Part shown: positions 15,781 through 31,829 of the stretch, one piece after another
Numbering within the stretch: position 1 is the first letter of the stretch
How the letters are laid out: every line of letters starts with the position of its first letter
DNA from: CAVQBJ01 sp963710725
GTDB taxonomy: Bacteria; Actinomycetota; Thermoleophilia; Solirubrobacterales; Solirubrobacteraceae
Direction of reading: 5' to 3'
Length of the DNA: 64,000 nucleotides
Assembly: GCA_963710725.1 (NCBI GenBank)
Contig: CAVQBJ010000001.1
Span: 620,001-684,000 of the forward strand
Program-made: the position numbers and the translations under genes
Notes under the pieces: model-generated
Databases searched by the model: none
The model's input: only the letters and a program-made list of their open reading frames with translations
What the model was told of the DNA's origin: nothing

Positions 15781-16170
15781 ATGGCTACCAGCACCCAGGA
15801 GTGGATTGACGAGCTGAAGGGCATCTCGGTGCTCGAGCTCGCCGAGCGCATCAAGGCGCTCGAGGAGGAGTTCGGCGTGTCCGCGGCCGCCGTCGCGGCG
15901 CCGGTCGCGGTCGCGGCCGGCGGCGGCGCGGCCGACGGCGGCGGCGAGGAGGAGGAGCAGACGGCGTTCGACGTCGTCCTCACGGCCGCCGGCGACAAGA
16001 AGATCCAGGTCATCAAGGTCGTGCGCGCCGCGACCGGCCTCGGTCTGAAGGAGGCCAAGGCGCTCGTCGATGAGGCCCCCAAGCCCGTCAAGGAGGGCAT
16101 CGACAAGGAAGAGGCCGACAAGCTCAAGCAGGAGCTCGAGGAGGCCGGCGGGAGCGTCGAGGTCAAGTAG
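15781..16170 (+). CDS. rplL: 50S ribosomal protein L7/L12
   Basis: A 129-residue L7/L12: N-terminal dimerisation domain (WIDELKGISVLELAERIKALEE), an Ala/Gly/Glu-rich hinge with AAAVAAPVAVAAGGGAAD, and the C-terminal factor-binding domain (TAFDVVLTAAGDKKIQVIKV, GLGLKEAKALVDEAPKPVKE). AAGGAG precedes the ATG by eight bases. Multiple copies bind L10 and recruit translation GTPases. A strong palindrome 34 bases downstream probably limits readthrough to rpoB. Confidence 0.97.
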   Translation: MATSTQEWIDELKGISVLELAERIKALEEEFGVSAAAVAAPVAVAAGGGAADGGGEEEEQTAFDVVLTAAGDKKIQVIKVVRAATGLGLKEAKALVDEAPKPVKEGIDKEEADKLKQELEEAGGSVEVK

Positions 16171-16203
16171 CGCATCTCGCGCGACGCACATCGCCTTGCC
16201 ACC

Positions 16204-16227
16204 AGGGCCCGCCGATCGGCGGGCCCT
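16204..16227. terminator. 24-base perfect palindrome after rplL
   Basis: AGGGCCCGCCGA (16204-16215) is followed directly by its reverse complement (16216-16227). It should fold as a very stable hairpin with a CGAT loop. There is no T tract, but position suggests termination or attenuation after rplL. Confidence 0.6.
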
Positions 16228-16233
16228 CGTCGT

Positions 16234-16533
16234 TGGGGGCGACGCGACGGTCACAGACGTGCCCCGCGGATCACGCGAGCGTGCCGTGCGGCGCACGCGG
16301 CGACACCCGCTGCGGTGTCGGGGCCCGCGGACCGAGGGGTGAGCTCCCTCGCTGACGCCATAGGGCGGCTAACTGACCACACCCCGCGCCCGAGGGTCAC
16401 GCGACGGTGACGAATGCGCCGGGCGGGTCGCGCTGGGTGACGGCCGCGTAACCGGACCGCCGCGCGAGTGGAATGCGCCGGGCGGGTCGCGCTGGGTGAC
16501 GACCGCGTAACCGGACCGGCGCGCGAATGTGCC
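16234..16533. repeat. Composite A-B-A intergenic repeat, copy 1
   Basis: A non-coding element in the 696-base rplL-rpoB gap. It has a diverged A box (about 16234-16291), a B box with GACGCCATAGGG and AACTGACCACACCCC (16352-16384) and an A box at 16394 that runs into two 59-base direct repeats (16412-16470 and 16471-16529, three mismatches). The A box core is TGACGCGACGGTGACG then ATGCGCCGGGCGGGTCGCGC then GCGTAACCGGACC then GCGCGAGTG. The same order and similar spacing recur at 58541-58786. No transposase or open frame with coding character is seen. Beyond it, 16534-16780 holds nothing I recognise. Confidence 0.75.
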
Positions 16534-16784
16534 GCGCCGGGGGAGGATGGCGCGCCGAGGCGCATTCCGACGGCCCGGGTGCTGCATCCCTGCGCCACCC
16601 GATGCAGACACCCGCGTCTTCATCCGTCCACGCGATCTGCCGAACGGCCGATTTTCCGGTAAAGTCGCCCTCGCCAGCGAATAGCCGTAGCCGCCCAGAA
16701 GCATGGCACCGCGCCACATACGCGGGTTTGCCCCGGGCGGGGTCCGTGAGCGTTGGCTGCCCTTCCGGGGGCGTAGCCTTGCTG

Positions 16785-16820
16785 TGCTATCTTTGCTGGT
16801 CGCGCTCTTTGCGGAGCGCG
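16785..16820 (+). promoter_or_regulatory. Probable rpoB promoter (extended -10) and leader hairpin
   Basis: TGC-TATCTT (16785-16793) matches an extended -10 box. Just downstream CGCGCTC (16801-16807) pairs with GAGCGCG (16814-16820), forming a hairpin at the start of the leader that runs to the rpoB start at 16867. Confidence 0.4.
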
Positions 16821-16866
16821 CCCCTCGCCGGGACCCGTCACCCCCGACCCTCTTAGGAGTCGCTCC

Positions 16867-20505
<3,639 letters not shown>

Positions 20506-20626
20506 TCCGCACCGCTCGCGTGAGCCGGTCTCCACGGAGGCTGGCTCACGCCATCACCCCGGCCTGGCACAGCGCGAGGCCACCCTTTTTCCCTGATTCA
20601 CCTGCGAGCGAAAGTGCCCCTCTCTC

Positions 20627-24709
<4,083 letters not shown>

Positions 24710-24713
24710 ATAT

Positions 24714-24892
24714 GGGGTGCCCGAAGCGGCCATGTGGCCGCCTCGGGTGGGCCCCCGCCCGGCCGCAGGCCGGGATCGTTTCTGAGGGGTGCCCGAAGCG
24801 GCCATGTGGCCGCTTCGGGTGGGCCCCCAGCCGGCCGCAGGCCGGCATCGTCTCAATGTGGGGTGCCGGGGGCGGCCATGTGGCCGCCCCCG
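24714..24892. repeat. Three tandem hairpin units after rpoC with compensatory changes
   Basis: Units start at 24714, 24786 and 24860 (period 72-74). Each opens with GGGGTGCC and holds a hairpin with TGGCC/GGCCA core: arms 24720-24732/24735-24747 (one mismatch), 24792-24804/24807-24819 (perfect 13 bp), 24867-24878/24881-24892 (perfect 12 bp). Units 1 and 2 add a second hairpin, CCCGGCC-GCA-GGCCGGG (24758-24774) and GCCGGCC-GCA-GGCCGGC (24830-24846). Arm changes between units are mostly matched on both sides. Probable transcription terminators of rpoBC. The rest of the gap, 24893-25033, shows nothing else. Confidence 0.75.
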
Positions 24893-25033
24893 CGTCCCGC
24901 CTCGAACAAACGGCCAGTCCGCGACGGCCGGGCCTGCCCATCCGTCGATTGGGGGCCTCGCGGCTGAACCGTCGCCCCCGCGCGCGCCGATGGCCACCTC
25001 GTGGTCAGGCGCCCCGGGATCACCGATGCTCGC

Positions 25034-28000
25034 ATGCTCGTCCGTGGCCTCTGCGCGCTCGCGGCCTGCCTTGGGCTGCTGCTGCTGGCCGGCCCCGGCG
25101 TGGCCCGCGCCGCCGCGCCGACGCTCACCGCCGCCGCGGCGCCGGTCGTCGCCGGCCCCGACTCCGAGCAGGTCTCGGTGAACGTGGACCCCGGTGGCCT
25201 CGACACGAGCGTCGTCTTCCAGTACGGACCCGACCTCAGCTACGGCTCCACGACGACCACCATCGACGTCCCCGCGAACTCCACGGTCCCGTACACGGTC
25301 ACCTTCACGATCACCGGGCTCACTCCGGGTTCGAGCTACCACGTCCAGGCGGTGGCCTCCAATACCGACTACAACGGGGTCGTCGGCCCCGACCAGACCT
25401 TCACCGCCGGCGCGCCCGACGTGACCACCGGCGCCGCCGCGCCGGCCGGAACGACGAACTCCGGTCAGACGCTCAACGGCACCGGCAACCCCGGGGGGAC
25501 GCAGACGAGCTGCTACTTCCAGTACGGGGTCGGCAACGGCGTCCTGCAGCAGGTCATCTCGGGCGTGAGCTCGGCGCTGCAGCTCGCATCGCCCCCGAGC
25601 GTCAGCTTCGACGGCGCCTCGCTCCTCCAGACCCAGACGGTGTCGATCGGCTCGGGGGTCGGCGATGTGCCCCAGCAGGCCACGCTCTCGGACCTGGCCC
25701 CGGGCACGTATCAGTACGCGCTCGTCTGCGTGAACAGCGACGGCACGACCATCGGGACGACCGAGACGTTCGCGGTCGGCCTGGCCACCGCCACCACCGG
25801 GTCGGCGACCCAGGTCGCCGCCGGCGGCGAGGTGGTCAACGGGACGGTCAACCCGTCGTCGGTCGACACCACGTACGCGTTCGAATACGGCCCGACCACC
25901 ACCTACGGCACCACGACGAACTGGACCGACGTCGGCTCGGGCACCGACGACGTCGCCGTGCAGGCGACGCTCGCCAACCTCTCGCCCGGCGCGACGTACC
26001 ACTACCGCGTGGATGCGCAGACATCGGGCGGGATCGTGGATGGCGCCGACCAGACGTTCACGCTCCAGCAGTCCTTCGCCGACACGGCCGCGGCGACCGA
26101 TGTGACCCCGACCGGCGCGACGTTCAACGGGATCGTCGGTCCGGGCGGCCTGTCGACGAGCTACTACTTCCAGTACGGCCTGGACACCACCTATGGGTGG
26201 CAGACCACCGAGAGCGCACCGAGCAGCTCGCCGCCGCCGGCCTCGGCAGCCGTCACGTTGCCGCCGGCCGGGCAGAGCCCGCCGGCCGGTCAGACCTACC
26301 ACTACCGACTCGTCGTCGTCAACCAGAGCGGCACCTTCTACGGCCAGGACGCGACCGTGACGCCGGGGCTCCCGTCCGTCGTGTCCTACGGTGCCGCCAC
26401 GCCCGCCTCGGACTCGAGCGTGACCGTCGACAGCCAGATCGACACCGGCGGACTGGACACGAGCGTGCAGTACGAGGTCGGCACGACTTCGGGGAGCTAC
26501 ACCTCGACGGTACCGGCGACCCCGCTCGACGCTCCGAGCGGCAGCGACGTCGACGAGCCGTACCTGGTCACCGGGCTGTCGGCCGGCACGGTCTACTACT
26601 ACCGCGTCGTGGTCCAGAACGCCTCGGGGACCGTCTACGGCGCCGAGCAGACGTTCACGACGCCGATCCCCCCGACCGACGCCACGACGGCGGCGACCGG
26701 GGTCGTGGCGTCGGCCGCCGTCCTCAACGGAACCGTCACCGCGAACGGCTCACCGGGCACGTACTACTTCGAGTACGCGACCGACGCCAACTACCAGGTG
26801 AGCGGCTACGACCTGAACACCAGCTCGCAGTCGTATCCGGCGTCGGCCACCGCGCAGCCGATGTCGGCTCAGCTCAACGGCCTCGCGCCGGGCACCACCT
26901 ACCATTTCGCGATCGTGTCGAGCGACGGCGTCGACGCCCCGGTGGTAGGGGCCGATCAGACGTTCACGACGTCGGCCTCGGGCCTGCCGCCGGCGGTCAG
27001 TGCGCTGAGCGCGGCGAACATCACCGACACGACGGCGACCCTTCAGGCGACCGTCAACCCGCAGGGCCTCGACACGACGTACTACTTCGAGTACGGGATC
27101 GGCAGCTGCACCAGCGGCTCGCAGACGATCCCGCAGGACATCGGAAGCGGCTCGCTCGATGAGCCCGTGAGTACGGGCATCGTCGGGCTGACGAAGGGAA
27201 CGACGTACACCTTCTGCGTCGTGGCCACGAACACGAACACGGGCAATACCACGACCACCAGCGCGCCCCAGACGTTCGAGACGCTCACGCCGCCGACGGC
27301 CACGACCGGTACGGTCGCCTCGCCGCAGGGCACGACCACCGCCACGCTCGCGGGCTCGGTCAACCCGAACGGCTTCGCCACCCAGGCCTACTTCCAGTAC
27401 GGCACGACGGTGGCCTACGGGCAGACGACGACGGCGCAGAACGTCGCGGCCAACGCGGGCCTGACGCCCCAGAGCGTGCAGGTCCCGAACCTGATCCCCT
27501 CGACGACCTACCACTTCCGCATGGTGGCCACCAACGGCGTCGACACCACCAACGGCGCCGACCAGACCTTCACGACGGCGGCCCCACCGCAGCCGCCGGC
27601 GATCGTCGACACCGGGCCCTCGGCGATCGATGACTGCGATGCGACGATCAACGCCACGATAAATCCCGAGGGCCAGTCGACGACATGGACGTTGGAGTAC
27701 GGGACCACCACCGCCTACGGCACGAGCGTGCCGATCGGCACCGTCGCCACGTCGGGCTCCTCGCCGGTCGCGGTGTCGTTCGACATCTCGAACGTGGCGC
27801 CCCCATGCACCCAGAACCCGGGACTGCTGAGCTCCGACACGCCCTATCACTACCGGATCCTCGCCACCAACCCGACCGGCACGACCACCGAGGCCGACCA
27901 CACCTTCACGACGCTCACGCCGCCGGCGGCGAGCACGAGCGCCGCGGCGACGCCCGGTGCCACGACCGTCGTGCTCAACGCCGCGGTCAACCCGAACGGC

Positions 28001-29113
28001 TTCGCCACCACGTTCTCCTTCCAGTACGGCACCACGACGGCCTACGGGAGCACCACGTCGGGCCAGACCGCGGGCTCGAGCACCTCGACCCAGGCCGTGG
28101 CGATGTCGATCGGGTCGCTGACGCCGGCGACGCAGTACCACTTCCGGGTCGTCGCCACGAACGGGCCGGACACCGTCGTGGGCGCCGACCAGACCTTCAC
28201 GACGGGCGAGCCGCCGCCGCCGAGCGCGTCGACCGAGGCCTTCTCGGGCGTCTCGCAGACCGCCGTGCAGCTGAGCGCGCTCGTCGACCCGCTCGGCCAG
28301 TCGACGAACTACACCTTCGAGTACGGCCTCGACTCCAGCTACGGCAACTCGACCAGCGCGCAGAACATCGGCCAGGGGTCATTGCCTCAGCTCGCGGCGG
28401 CCTCGCTCACCGGGCTGCAGCCCAACACGACGTATCACTTCCGCGTCGTGGCCACGAACCCCTCCGGCTCGACGTGGGGCAGCGATGACACCTTCACGAC
28501 GCTCGCCGCGTCGAGCTCCGGCGGCTCCGGCAGCTCCGGCGGTTCCGGCGGTTCGTCGGGCTCCGGGGGCTCGAGTGGTTCCGCTGGCTCGAGCAGCGGT
28601 TCCGGTGGCTCGGGTGGGTCGGGCGGCTCGGGCGGTTCCGGTGGCGCGAGCGGCTCGAGCGGTTCCGGTGGCTCAGGCAGCGGGTCGCATTCCGCCGGCG
28701 CGGCGGCGTCGCCGACGCTGCACGTCGCCTCGGCTCCGATCGAGCGCTCCCTGCCCGGGCAGGTGGTCCTCGACACCGGCGTCCGCGTCAGCTGCCCGGC
28801 CCGCGGCTCGACGTGCTCGGTCTCCATCCCGGTCTCCTACACGGTGTCGACGGTGGTGATCGCCAAGGCGCATCGGCATACGCTGAAGACGGTCAAGGCG
28901 CTCGTCAGCGCGTCGTTGTCGATCGCTCCCGGCCAGGCGGCCGAGGCGACCGTGCCGCTGTCGGCTCACGTGCTCGCCATCGTGACCGCCGCCAAGCAGC
29001 TCAAGGCGACCGTGCGCCTGACGGCCTCCGCGCCCGGCGCGACGCCGGGGGCGCTGTCGGTGCCGGTGACGCTCACGCCGCGCCGTCCGCTGCCGGCCAA
29101 GAAGCATCACTGA
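25034..29113 (+). CDS. Secreted protein with about 11 fibronectin III-like repeats
   Basis: A 1359-residue exported protein. A signal peptide (LVRGLCALAACLGLLLLAG, cleavage after ARA) is followed by about eleven 85-125-residue repeats, each with the pattern Y-F-x-Y-G, TTAYG-like loop, L-x-P-G-T-x-Y-H-F-R-V-V-A-T-N and G-A-D-Q-T-F-T-T. These look like fibronectin III-type beta sandwiches. A Gly/Ser linker of about 65 residues precedes a 130-residue C-terminal domain with two Cys and a basic end. ATG 25034 gives the cleanest signal peptide; GTG 25001 is an alternative. There is no sortase motif. Role (adhesion, matrix or glycan contact) is inferred. Its last 41 bases overlap the convergent HAD-like gene. 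Confidence 0.8.
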   Translation: MLVRGLCALAACLGLLLLAGPGVARAAAPTLTAAAAPVVAGPDSEQVSVNVDPGGLDTSVVFQYGPDLSYGSTTTTIDVPANSTVPYTVTFTITGLTPGSSYHVQAVASNTDYNGVVGPDQTFTAGAPDVTTGAAAPAGTTNSGQTLNGTGNPGGTQTSCYFQYGVGNGVLQQVISGVSSALQLASPPSVSFDGASLLQTQTVSIGSGVGDVPQQATLSDLAPGTYQYALVCVNSDGTTIGTTETFAVGLATATTGSATQVAAGGEVVNGTVNPSSVDTTYAFEYGPTTTYGTTTNWTDVGSGTDDVAVQATLANLSPGATYHYRVDAQTSGGIVDGADQTFTLQQSFADTAAATDVTPTGATFNGIVGPGGLSTSYYFQYGLDTTYGWQTTESAPSSSPPPASAAVTLPPAGQSPPAGQTYHYRLVVVNQSGTFYGQDATVTPGLPSVVSYGAATPASDSSVTVDSQIDTGGLDTSVQYEVGTTSGSYTSTVPATPLDAPSGSDVDEPYLVTGLSAGTVYYYRVVVQNASGTVYGAEQTFTTPIPPTDATTAATGVVASAAVLNGTVTANGSPGTYYFEYATDANYQVSGYDLNTSSQSYPASATAQPMSAQLNGLAPGTTYHFAIVSSDGVDAPVVGADQTFTTSASGLPPAVSALSAANITDTTATLQATVNPQGLDTTYYFEYGIGSCTSGSQTIPQDIGSGSLDEPVSTGIVGLTKGTTYTFCVVATNTNTGNTTTTSAPQTFETLTPPTATTGTVASPQGTTTATLAGSVNPNGFATQAYFQYGTTVAYGQTTTAQNVAANAGLTPQSVQVPNLIPSTTYHFRMVATNGVDTTNGADQTFTTAAPPQPPAIVDTGPSAIDDCDATINATINPEGQSTTWTLEYGTTTAYGTSVPIGTVATSGSSPVAVSFDISNVAPPCTQNPGLLSSDTPYHYRILATNPTGTTTEADHTFTTLTPPAASTSAAATPGATTVVLNAAVNPNGFATTFSFQYGTTTAYGSTTSGQTAGSSTSTQAVAMSIGSLTPATQYHFRVVATNGPDTVVGADQTFTTGEPPPPSASTEAFSGVSQTAVQLSALVDPLGQSTNYTFEYGLDSSYGNSTSAQNIGQGSLPQLAAASLTGLQPNTTYHFRVVATNPSGSTWGSDDTFTTLAASSSGGSGSSGGSGGSSGSGGSSGSAGSSSGSGGSGGSGGSGGSGGASGSSGSGGSGSGSHSAGAAASPTLHVASAPIERSLPGQVVLDTGVRVSCPARGSTCSVSIPVSYTVSTVVIAKAHRHTLKTVKALVSASLSIAPGQAAEATVPLSAHVLAIVTAAKQLKATVRLTASAPGATPGALSVPVTLTPRRPLPAKKHH

Positions 29114-29597
29114 CGCGACGCGCCGACCAGGCGCGCAGTGACTCGGCCACGACGGCCGTCAGGCCCTCGGCCGGATCGGTGCGGACGAGGAGCGTGGGCG
29201 CGGCGCGCGAGCGGGCCCAGCGGTCACAGGCCTCGTTGAACGCGTCGTCGATCCAGGCCAGCGAGCGTCCGCCGGCGAAGTCGTCGATCGCCTCGAGCTT
29301 CCAGTGCGCCCGCGTGCGCCCGGGCGAGCGGGCGAACGAGAGGAACGGCAGCGCCTCCGGGAGGCCGAGCAGGTGGGGGAGGTACTCGTTGGCCTTCTCC
29401 TCCCAGCCGCTGCACCACACGAGCTCGAAGTCGCCGGCGAGCGCATGCAGGTGCCGGCCGGCCTCGGCCGAAATGAAATGGACGATGCCGTCGATCGAAT
29501 GGAAGGCGCCCTCCGGGCGGCGCTCCGACGGGAAGCCGAACAGCGAGATCACCCCGTCGATATCGACCATCAGCAGTGGCTTGTCGGGTCCGGACAT
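29073..29597 (-). CDS. HAD-superfamily-like protein
   Basis: A 174-residue protein with HAD-type motifs: motif I as LLMVDIDGVISLFG (Asp11, Asp13), motif II-like VWCSGWEEKANEYL, a Lys in HWKLEAI, and motif IV-like SLAWIDDAFN. This set matches small HAD-like hydrolases seen in actinobacteria that may act as phosphatases, but substrate is unknown. The ATG lies 195 bases from the divergent DMT-like gene. The 3' end overlaps the end of the secreted repeat protein gene by 41 bases, so the two convergent transcripts share an antisense segment. Confidence 0.7.
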   Translation of the reverse strand: MSGPDKPLLMVDIDGVISLFGFPSERRPEGAFHSIDGIVHFISAEAGRHLHALAGDFELVWCSGWEEKANEYLPHLLGLPEALPFLSFARSPGRTRAHWKLEAIDDFAGGRSLAWIDDAFNEACDRWARSRAAPTLLVRTDPAEGLTAVVAESLRAWSARRVSDASWPAADGAA

Positions 29598-29792
29598 TCG
29601 TCACAAGGTTGTTAGCAGGGGCTTAACCCCCCCATTCTTAGCTGAGCTAAAGGTCCCCCCGAGTAATCTGCTGGTATCAGGTCGAGCCGGTAAAGGGGTT
29701 GCCCGCTCGCGTCGATGCACGCTGACAGGGGCAACCCCGCTCCGCACCGTCGACATCCGCGCGGCGGCTCCACCGTCTCGATCTAGGAACTC
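29598..29792. promoter_or_regulatory. Divergent intergenic region with a structured plus-strand leader
   Basis: TTAGCTGAGCTAA (29638-29650) is a perfect short palindrome, a possible operator. GGGGTTGCCC (29695-29704) pairs with GGGCAACCCC (29729-29738) around a 24-base loop, upstream of the DMT/NIPA-like gene. I cannot match the leader to a known riboswitch class. Confidence 0.45.
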
Positions 29793-30674
29793 ATGACGCT
29801 TGAACTCGGCATCCTCCTCGCCCTGCTGTGCGCCTTCGTGGCGAACCTCGGCTTCTTCTACAAGCACAAGGGGGCGTGCTCGGTGCCGCCCGTCGACGTT
29901 CGACACCCCTTCGCATCGGCGCGCGCGCTCTACTCGTCTCGGTGGTTCTCGATCGGCATGGCCATCGCCTGCGTCAGCTGGGCGCTGCACGTCGCCGCGC
30001 TCGCCGTCGCGCCGATGTCGGTCGTGCAGGTGGCCCTCGCCGGCGGTGTCGTGCTCATCGCGGTCATGGCCGAGCGCCTGTTCGGCTTCACGGTCGGTCC
30101 GCGCCAGTGGTGGGGGCTCATGCTCACCGCGGCCGCGCTCATCGTGCTCGGCCTCACCCTGCCCGCGACGCACGGCGCGCACAGCCACTTCTCGCAGGCC
30201 GCGATGATCTCCTTCGAGGCGGCGCTCTTCGGCGTCGGCGGCCTGCTCATCATGGGCCCCCGCATGGGCGGCCAGCGCGAGCACCACGGCGTCATGCTCG
30301 GCGCGGCCGCCGGCGTGCTGTTCGGCGTCTCGGACACCTCGATCAAGGCGCTCACCGGCATCGCGGGAGCGCACGGCGTGCTCGCGCTCGCGCTCAGCCC
30401 CTGGCTGGCCGTCGCCATCGCCGCCTCGATCATCGCCTTCTACGCCTCCGCACGCGGCCTGCAGGACGGCGAGGCCGTCCCGGTCATCGCCGTCACCGGC
30501 ACGGCGGCGAACATCGCCGGCATCGCCGGGGGCATCCTCGTGTTCGGCGACCCACTGTCGGCGAGCCCGCTCGGCATCGTCGCGCAGTCGCTCGCCTTCG
30601 TGATGGTCATCGTCGCCTCCGCGCTGATGCCCGCGCCCACGCGCGTCGCCGCGCCCGCCGCCGCGACCGCCTGA
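29793..30674 (+). CDS. DMT-superfamily (EamA/NIPA-like) membrane protein
   Basis: A 293-residue polytopic membrane protein with about nine to ten hydrophobic helices arranged as two similar halves. GVSDTSIKALTG and the ending IAGGILVFGDPLSASPLGIVAQ are DMT-like; the N-terminal part with GFFYKHKGA resembles NIPA/DUF803 proteins that in some organisms move magnesium. The substrate is not predictable from sequence. AGGAA lies six bases before the ATG. It stands between the HAD-like gene and rpsL, and a 24-base palindrome follows it. Confidence 0.72.
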   Translation: MTLELGILLALLCAFVANLGFFYKHKGACSVPPVDVRHPFASARALYSSRWFSIGMAIACVSWALHVAALAVAPMSVVQVALAGGVVLIAVMAERLFGFTVGPRQWWGLMLTAAALIVLGLTLPATHGAHSHFSQAAMISFEAALFGVGGLLIMGPRMGGQREHHGVMLGAAAGVLFGVSDTSIKALTGIAGAHGVLALALSPWLAVAIAASIIAFYASARGLQDGEAVPVIAVTGTAANIAGIAGGILVFGDPLSASPLGIVAQSLAFVMVIVASALMPAPTRVAAPAAATA

Positions 30675-30691
30675 CGCGGCGCGGCCGGGCC

Positions 30692-30715
30692 GGGCGGCCG
30701 GCCGGCCGGCCGCCC
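30692..30715. terminator. 24-base perfect palindrome before rpsL
   Basis: GGGCGGCCGGCC (30692-30703) joins its reverse complement (30704-30715). It follows the DMT-like gene and precedes the rpsL promoter, so it likely insulates the two units. No T tract. Confidence 0.55.
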
Positions 30716-30724
30716 ACGGGGGCC

Positions 30725-30733
30725 TGCTACCAT
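30725..30733 (+). promoter_or_regulatory. Extended -10 box for rpsL
   Basis: TGC-TACCAT fits the extended TGN-TANNNT form. It ends ten bases before the rpsL ATG, and no Shine-Dalgarno separates them, so the rpsL transcript should be almost leaderless. The identical TGCTACCAT occurs before rpmJ (49825-49833). Confidence 0.6.
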
Positions 30734-30743
30734 CCGCGGCCGC

Positions 30744-31139
30744 ATGCCGACTACCTCCCAGCTCGTCCGCAAGGGGCGCCAAGCGCCGAAGAAGAAGCTC
30801 GCCACGCCCGGCCTGAAGTCGGGCAAGGGCCGCAAGAAGAAGGTCGCCGCTCCGCAGCGTCGCGGGGTGTGCACCCGTGTGTACACGACGACGCCGAAGA
30901 AGCCCAACTCCGCGCTGCGCAAGGTCGCACGCGTGCGCATCTCCGGCTCGATCGAGGTCACCGCGTACATTCCGGGCGAGGGGCACAACCTGCAGGAGCA
31001 CTCGGTCGTGCTCGTCCGCGGTGGCCGCGTCAAGGATCTTCCCGGTGTGCGTTACAAGGTCGTCCGCGGCACGCTCGACGCCGCCGGCGTCAGCGACCGC
31101 AAGAAGGCTCGCTCGCAGTACGGCGTGAAGAAGAAGTAG
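30744..31139 (+). CDS. rpsL: 30S ribosomal protein S12
   Basis: A 131-residue S12 with an N-terminal Lys-rich stretch (about residues 16-33) slightly longer than in E. coli. The decoding-site motif GVCTRVYTTTPKKPNSALRK is at about 41-60 and has the wild-type Lys associated with streptomycin sensitivity. VTAYIPGEGHNLQEHSVVLV and GVRYKVVRGTLD follow. It opens the rpsL-rpsG unit; rpsG starts two bases after the stop. Confidence 0.98.
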   Translation: MPTTSQLVRKGRQAPKKKLATPGLKSGKGRKKKVAAPQRRGVCTRVYTTTPKKPNSALRKVARVRISGSIEVTAYIPGEGHNLQEHSVVLVRGGRVKDLPGVRYKVVRGTLDAAGVSDRKKARSQYGVKKK

Positions 31140-31141
31140 CG

Positions 31142-31612
31142 ATGCCCCGCCGCGCTGCCGCCCAGATCCGTCCGGTCGAGCCGGACCCCCTGCTCCGCTC
31201 CAAGCTGGTGACCCAGGTCATCAACAAGGTGATGCTCGACGGCAAGAAGTCGACCGCCGAGCGGATCGTCTACGACGCGCTGGCGATCCTCGCCGAGCGC
31301 ACGGGCAAGGATCCGATCGAGTCGCTCGAGACGTCGATCAAGACGCTCACGCCGCAGCTCGAGGTGCGCTCGCGCCGCGTCGGCGGCGCCACCTACCAGG
31401 TTCCCGTCGAGGTGCCCCAGCGCCGCGCGCGCACGCTCGCCGTGCGCTGGCTCGTCGAGTTTGCGCGCGCCCGGCGCGAGAAGACGATGGCCCAGCGGCT
31501 CGCCAACGAACTCATCGACGCGCAGTCCCAGCAGGGTGGCGCGTACAAGCGCAAGGACGACATCTACCGCATGGCGCAGGCCAACAAGGCCTTCGCGCAC
31601 TACCGCTGGTAG
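31142..31612 (+). CDS. rpsG: 30S ribosomal protein S7
   Basis: A 156-residue S7, the assembly initiator of the 30S head. PLLRSKLVTQVINKVMLDGK, LEVRSRRVGGATYQVPVEV and KRKDDIYRMAQANKAFAHYRW are family hallmarks. ATG 31142 lies two bases past the rpsL stop, so translation is coupled. A gap of 257 bases with its own promoter and attenuator separates it from fusA. Confidence 0.98.
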   Translation: MPRRAAAQIRPVEPDPLLRSKLVTQVINKVMLDGKKSTAERIVYDALAILAERTGKDPIESLETSIKTLTPQLEVRSRRVGGATYQVPVEVPQRRARTLAVRWLVEFARARREKTMAQRLANELIDAQSQQGGAYKRKDDIYRMAQANKAFAHYRW

Positions 31613-31681
31613 CGCCTCTCGAGGCGCTCGGCGGCGGAGGCGAATGGCCTCGCCCGGCCCTTCTGGGCGCCGCCGACCCTC

Positions 31682-31690
31682 TGCTATAGT
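31682..31690 (+). promoter_or_regulatory. Extended -10 box for fusA
   Basis: TGC-TATAGT is an extended -10 box in the rpsG-fusA gap, 180 bases before fusA. It would give fusA its own transcript with a leader of about 170 bases. Confidence 0.55.
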
Positions 31691-31806
31691 CGGTGTCCGC
31701 TTCGCGGCGCGGTTCCTCATGCGCGGATCCGGGCGCGTTGCCACTCCAAAGATGCACACCTCGAGCAGATAGCCACGCGGTCCCGGCGAGAGCCATCGGC
31801 GTGCGC

Positions 31807-31829
31807 GGGCCCGAGGGGCCTCTTTTTTT
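31807..31829 (+). terminator. Intrinsic terminator/attenuator in the fusA leader
   Basis: GGCCC (31808-31812) pairs with GGGCC (31816-31820) and is followed by TCTTTTTTT. This is the clearest hairpin-plus-U-tract terminator in the window. It lies 40 bases before the fusA ATG and after the TATAGT promoter, so it likely attenuates fusA rather than ending rpsG alone. Confidence 0.6.

Noticed and set aside
16412..16529. Two 59-base repeats as an attachment-site duplication of an integrated element
   Set aside because: The copies are directly adjacent with nothing between them, and no integrase or cargo is present; they belong to the A-B-A repeat.
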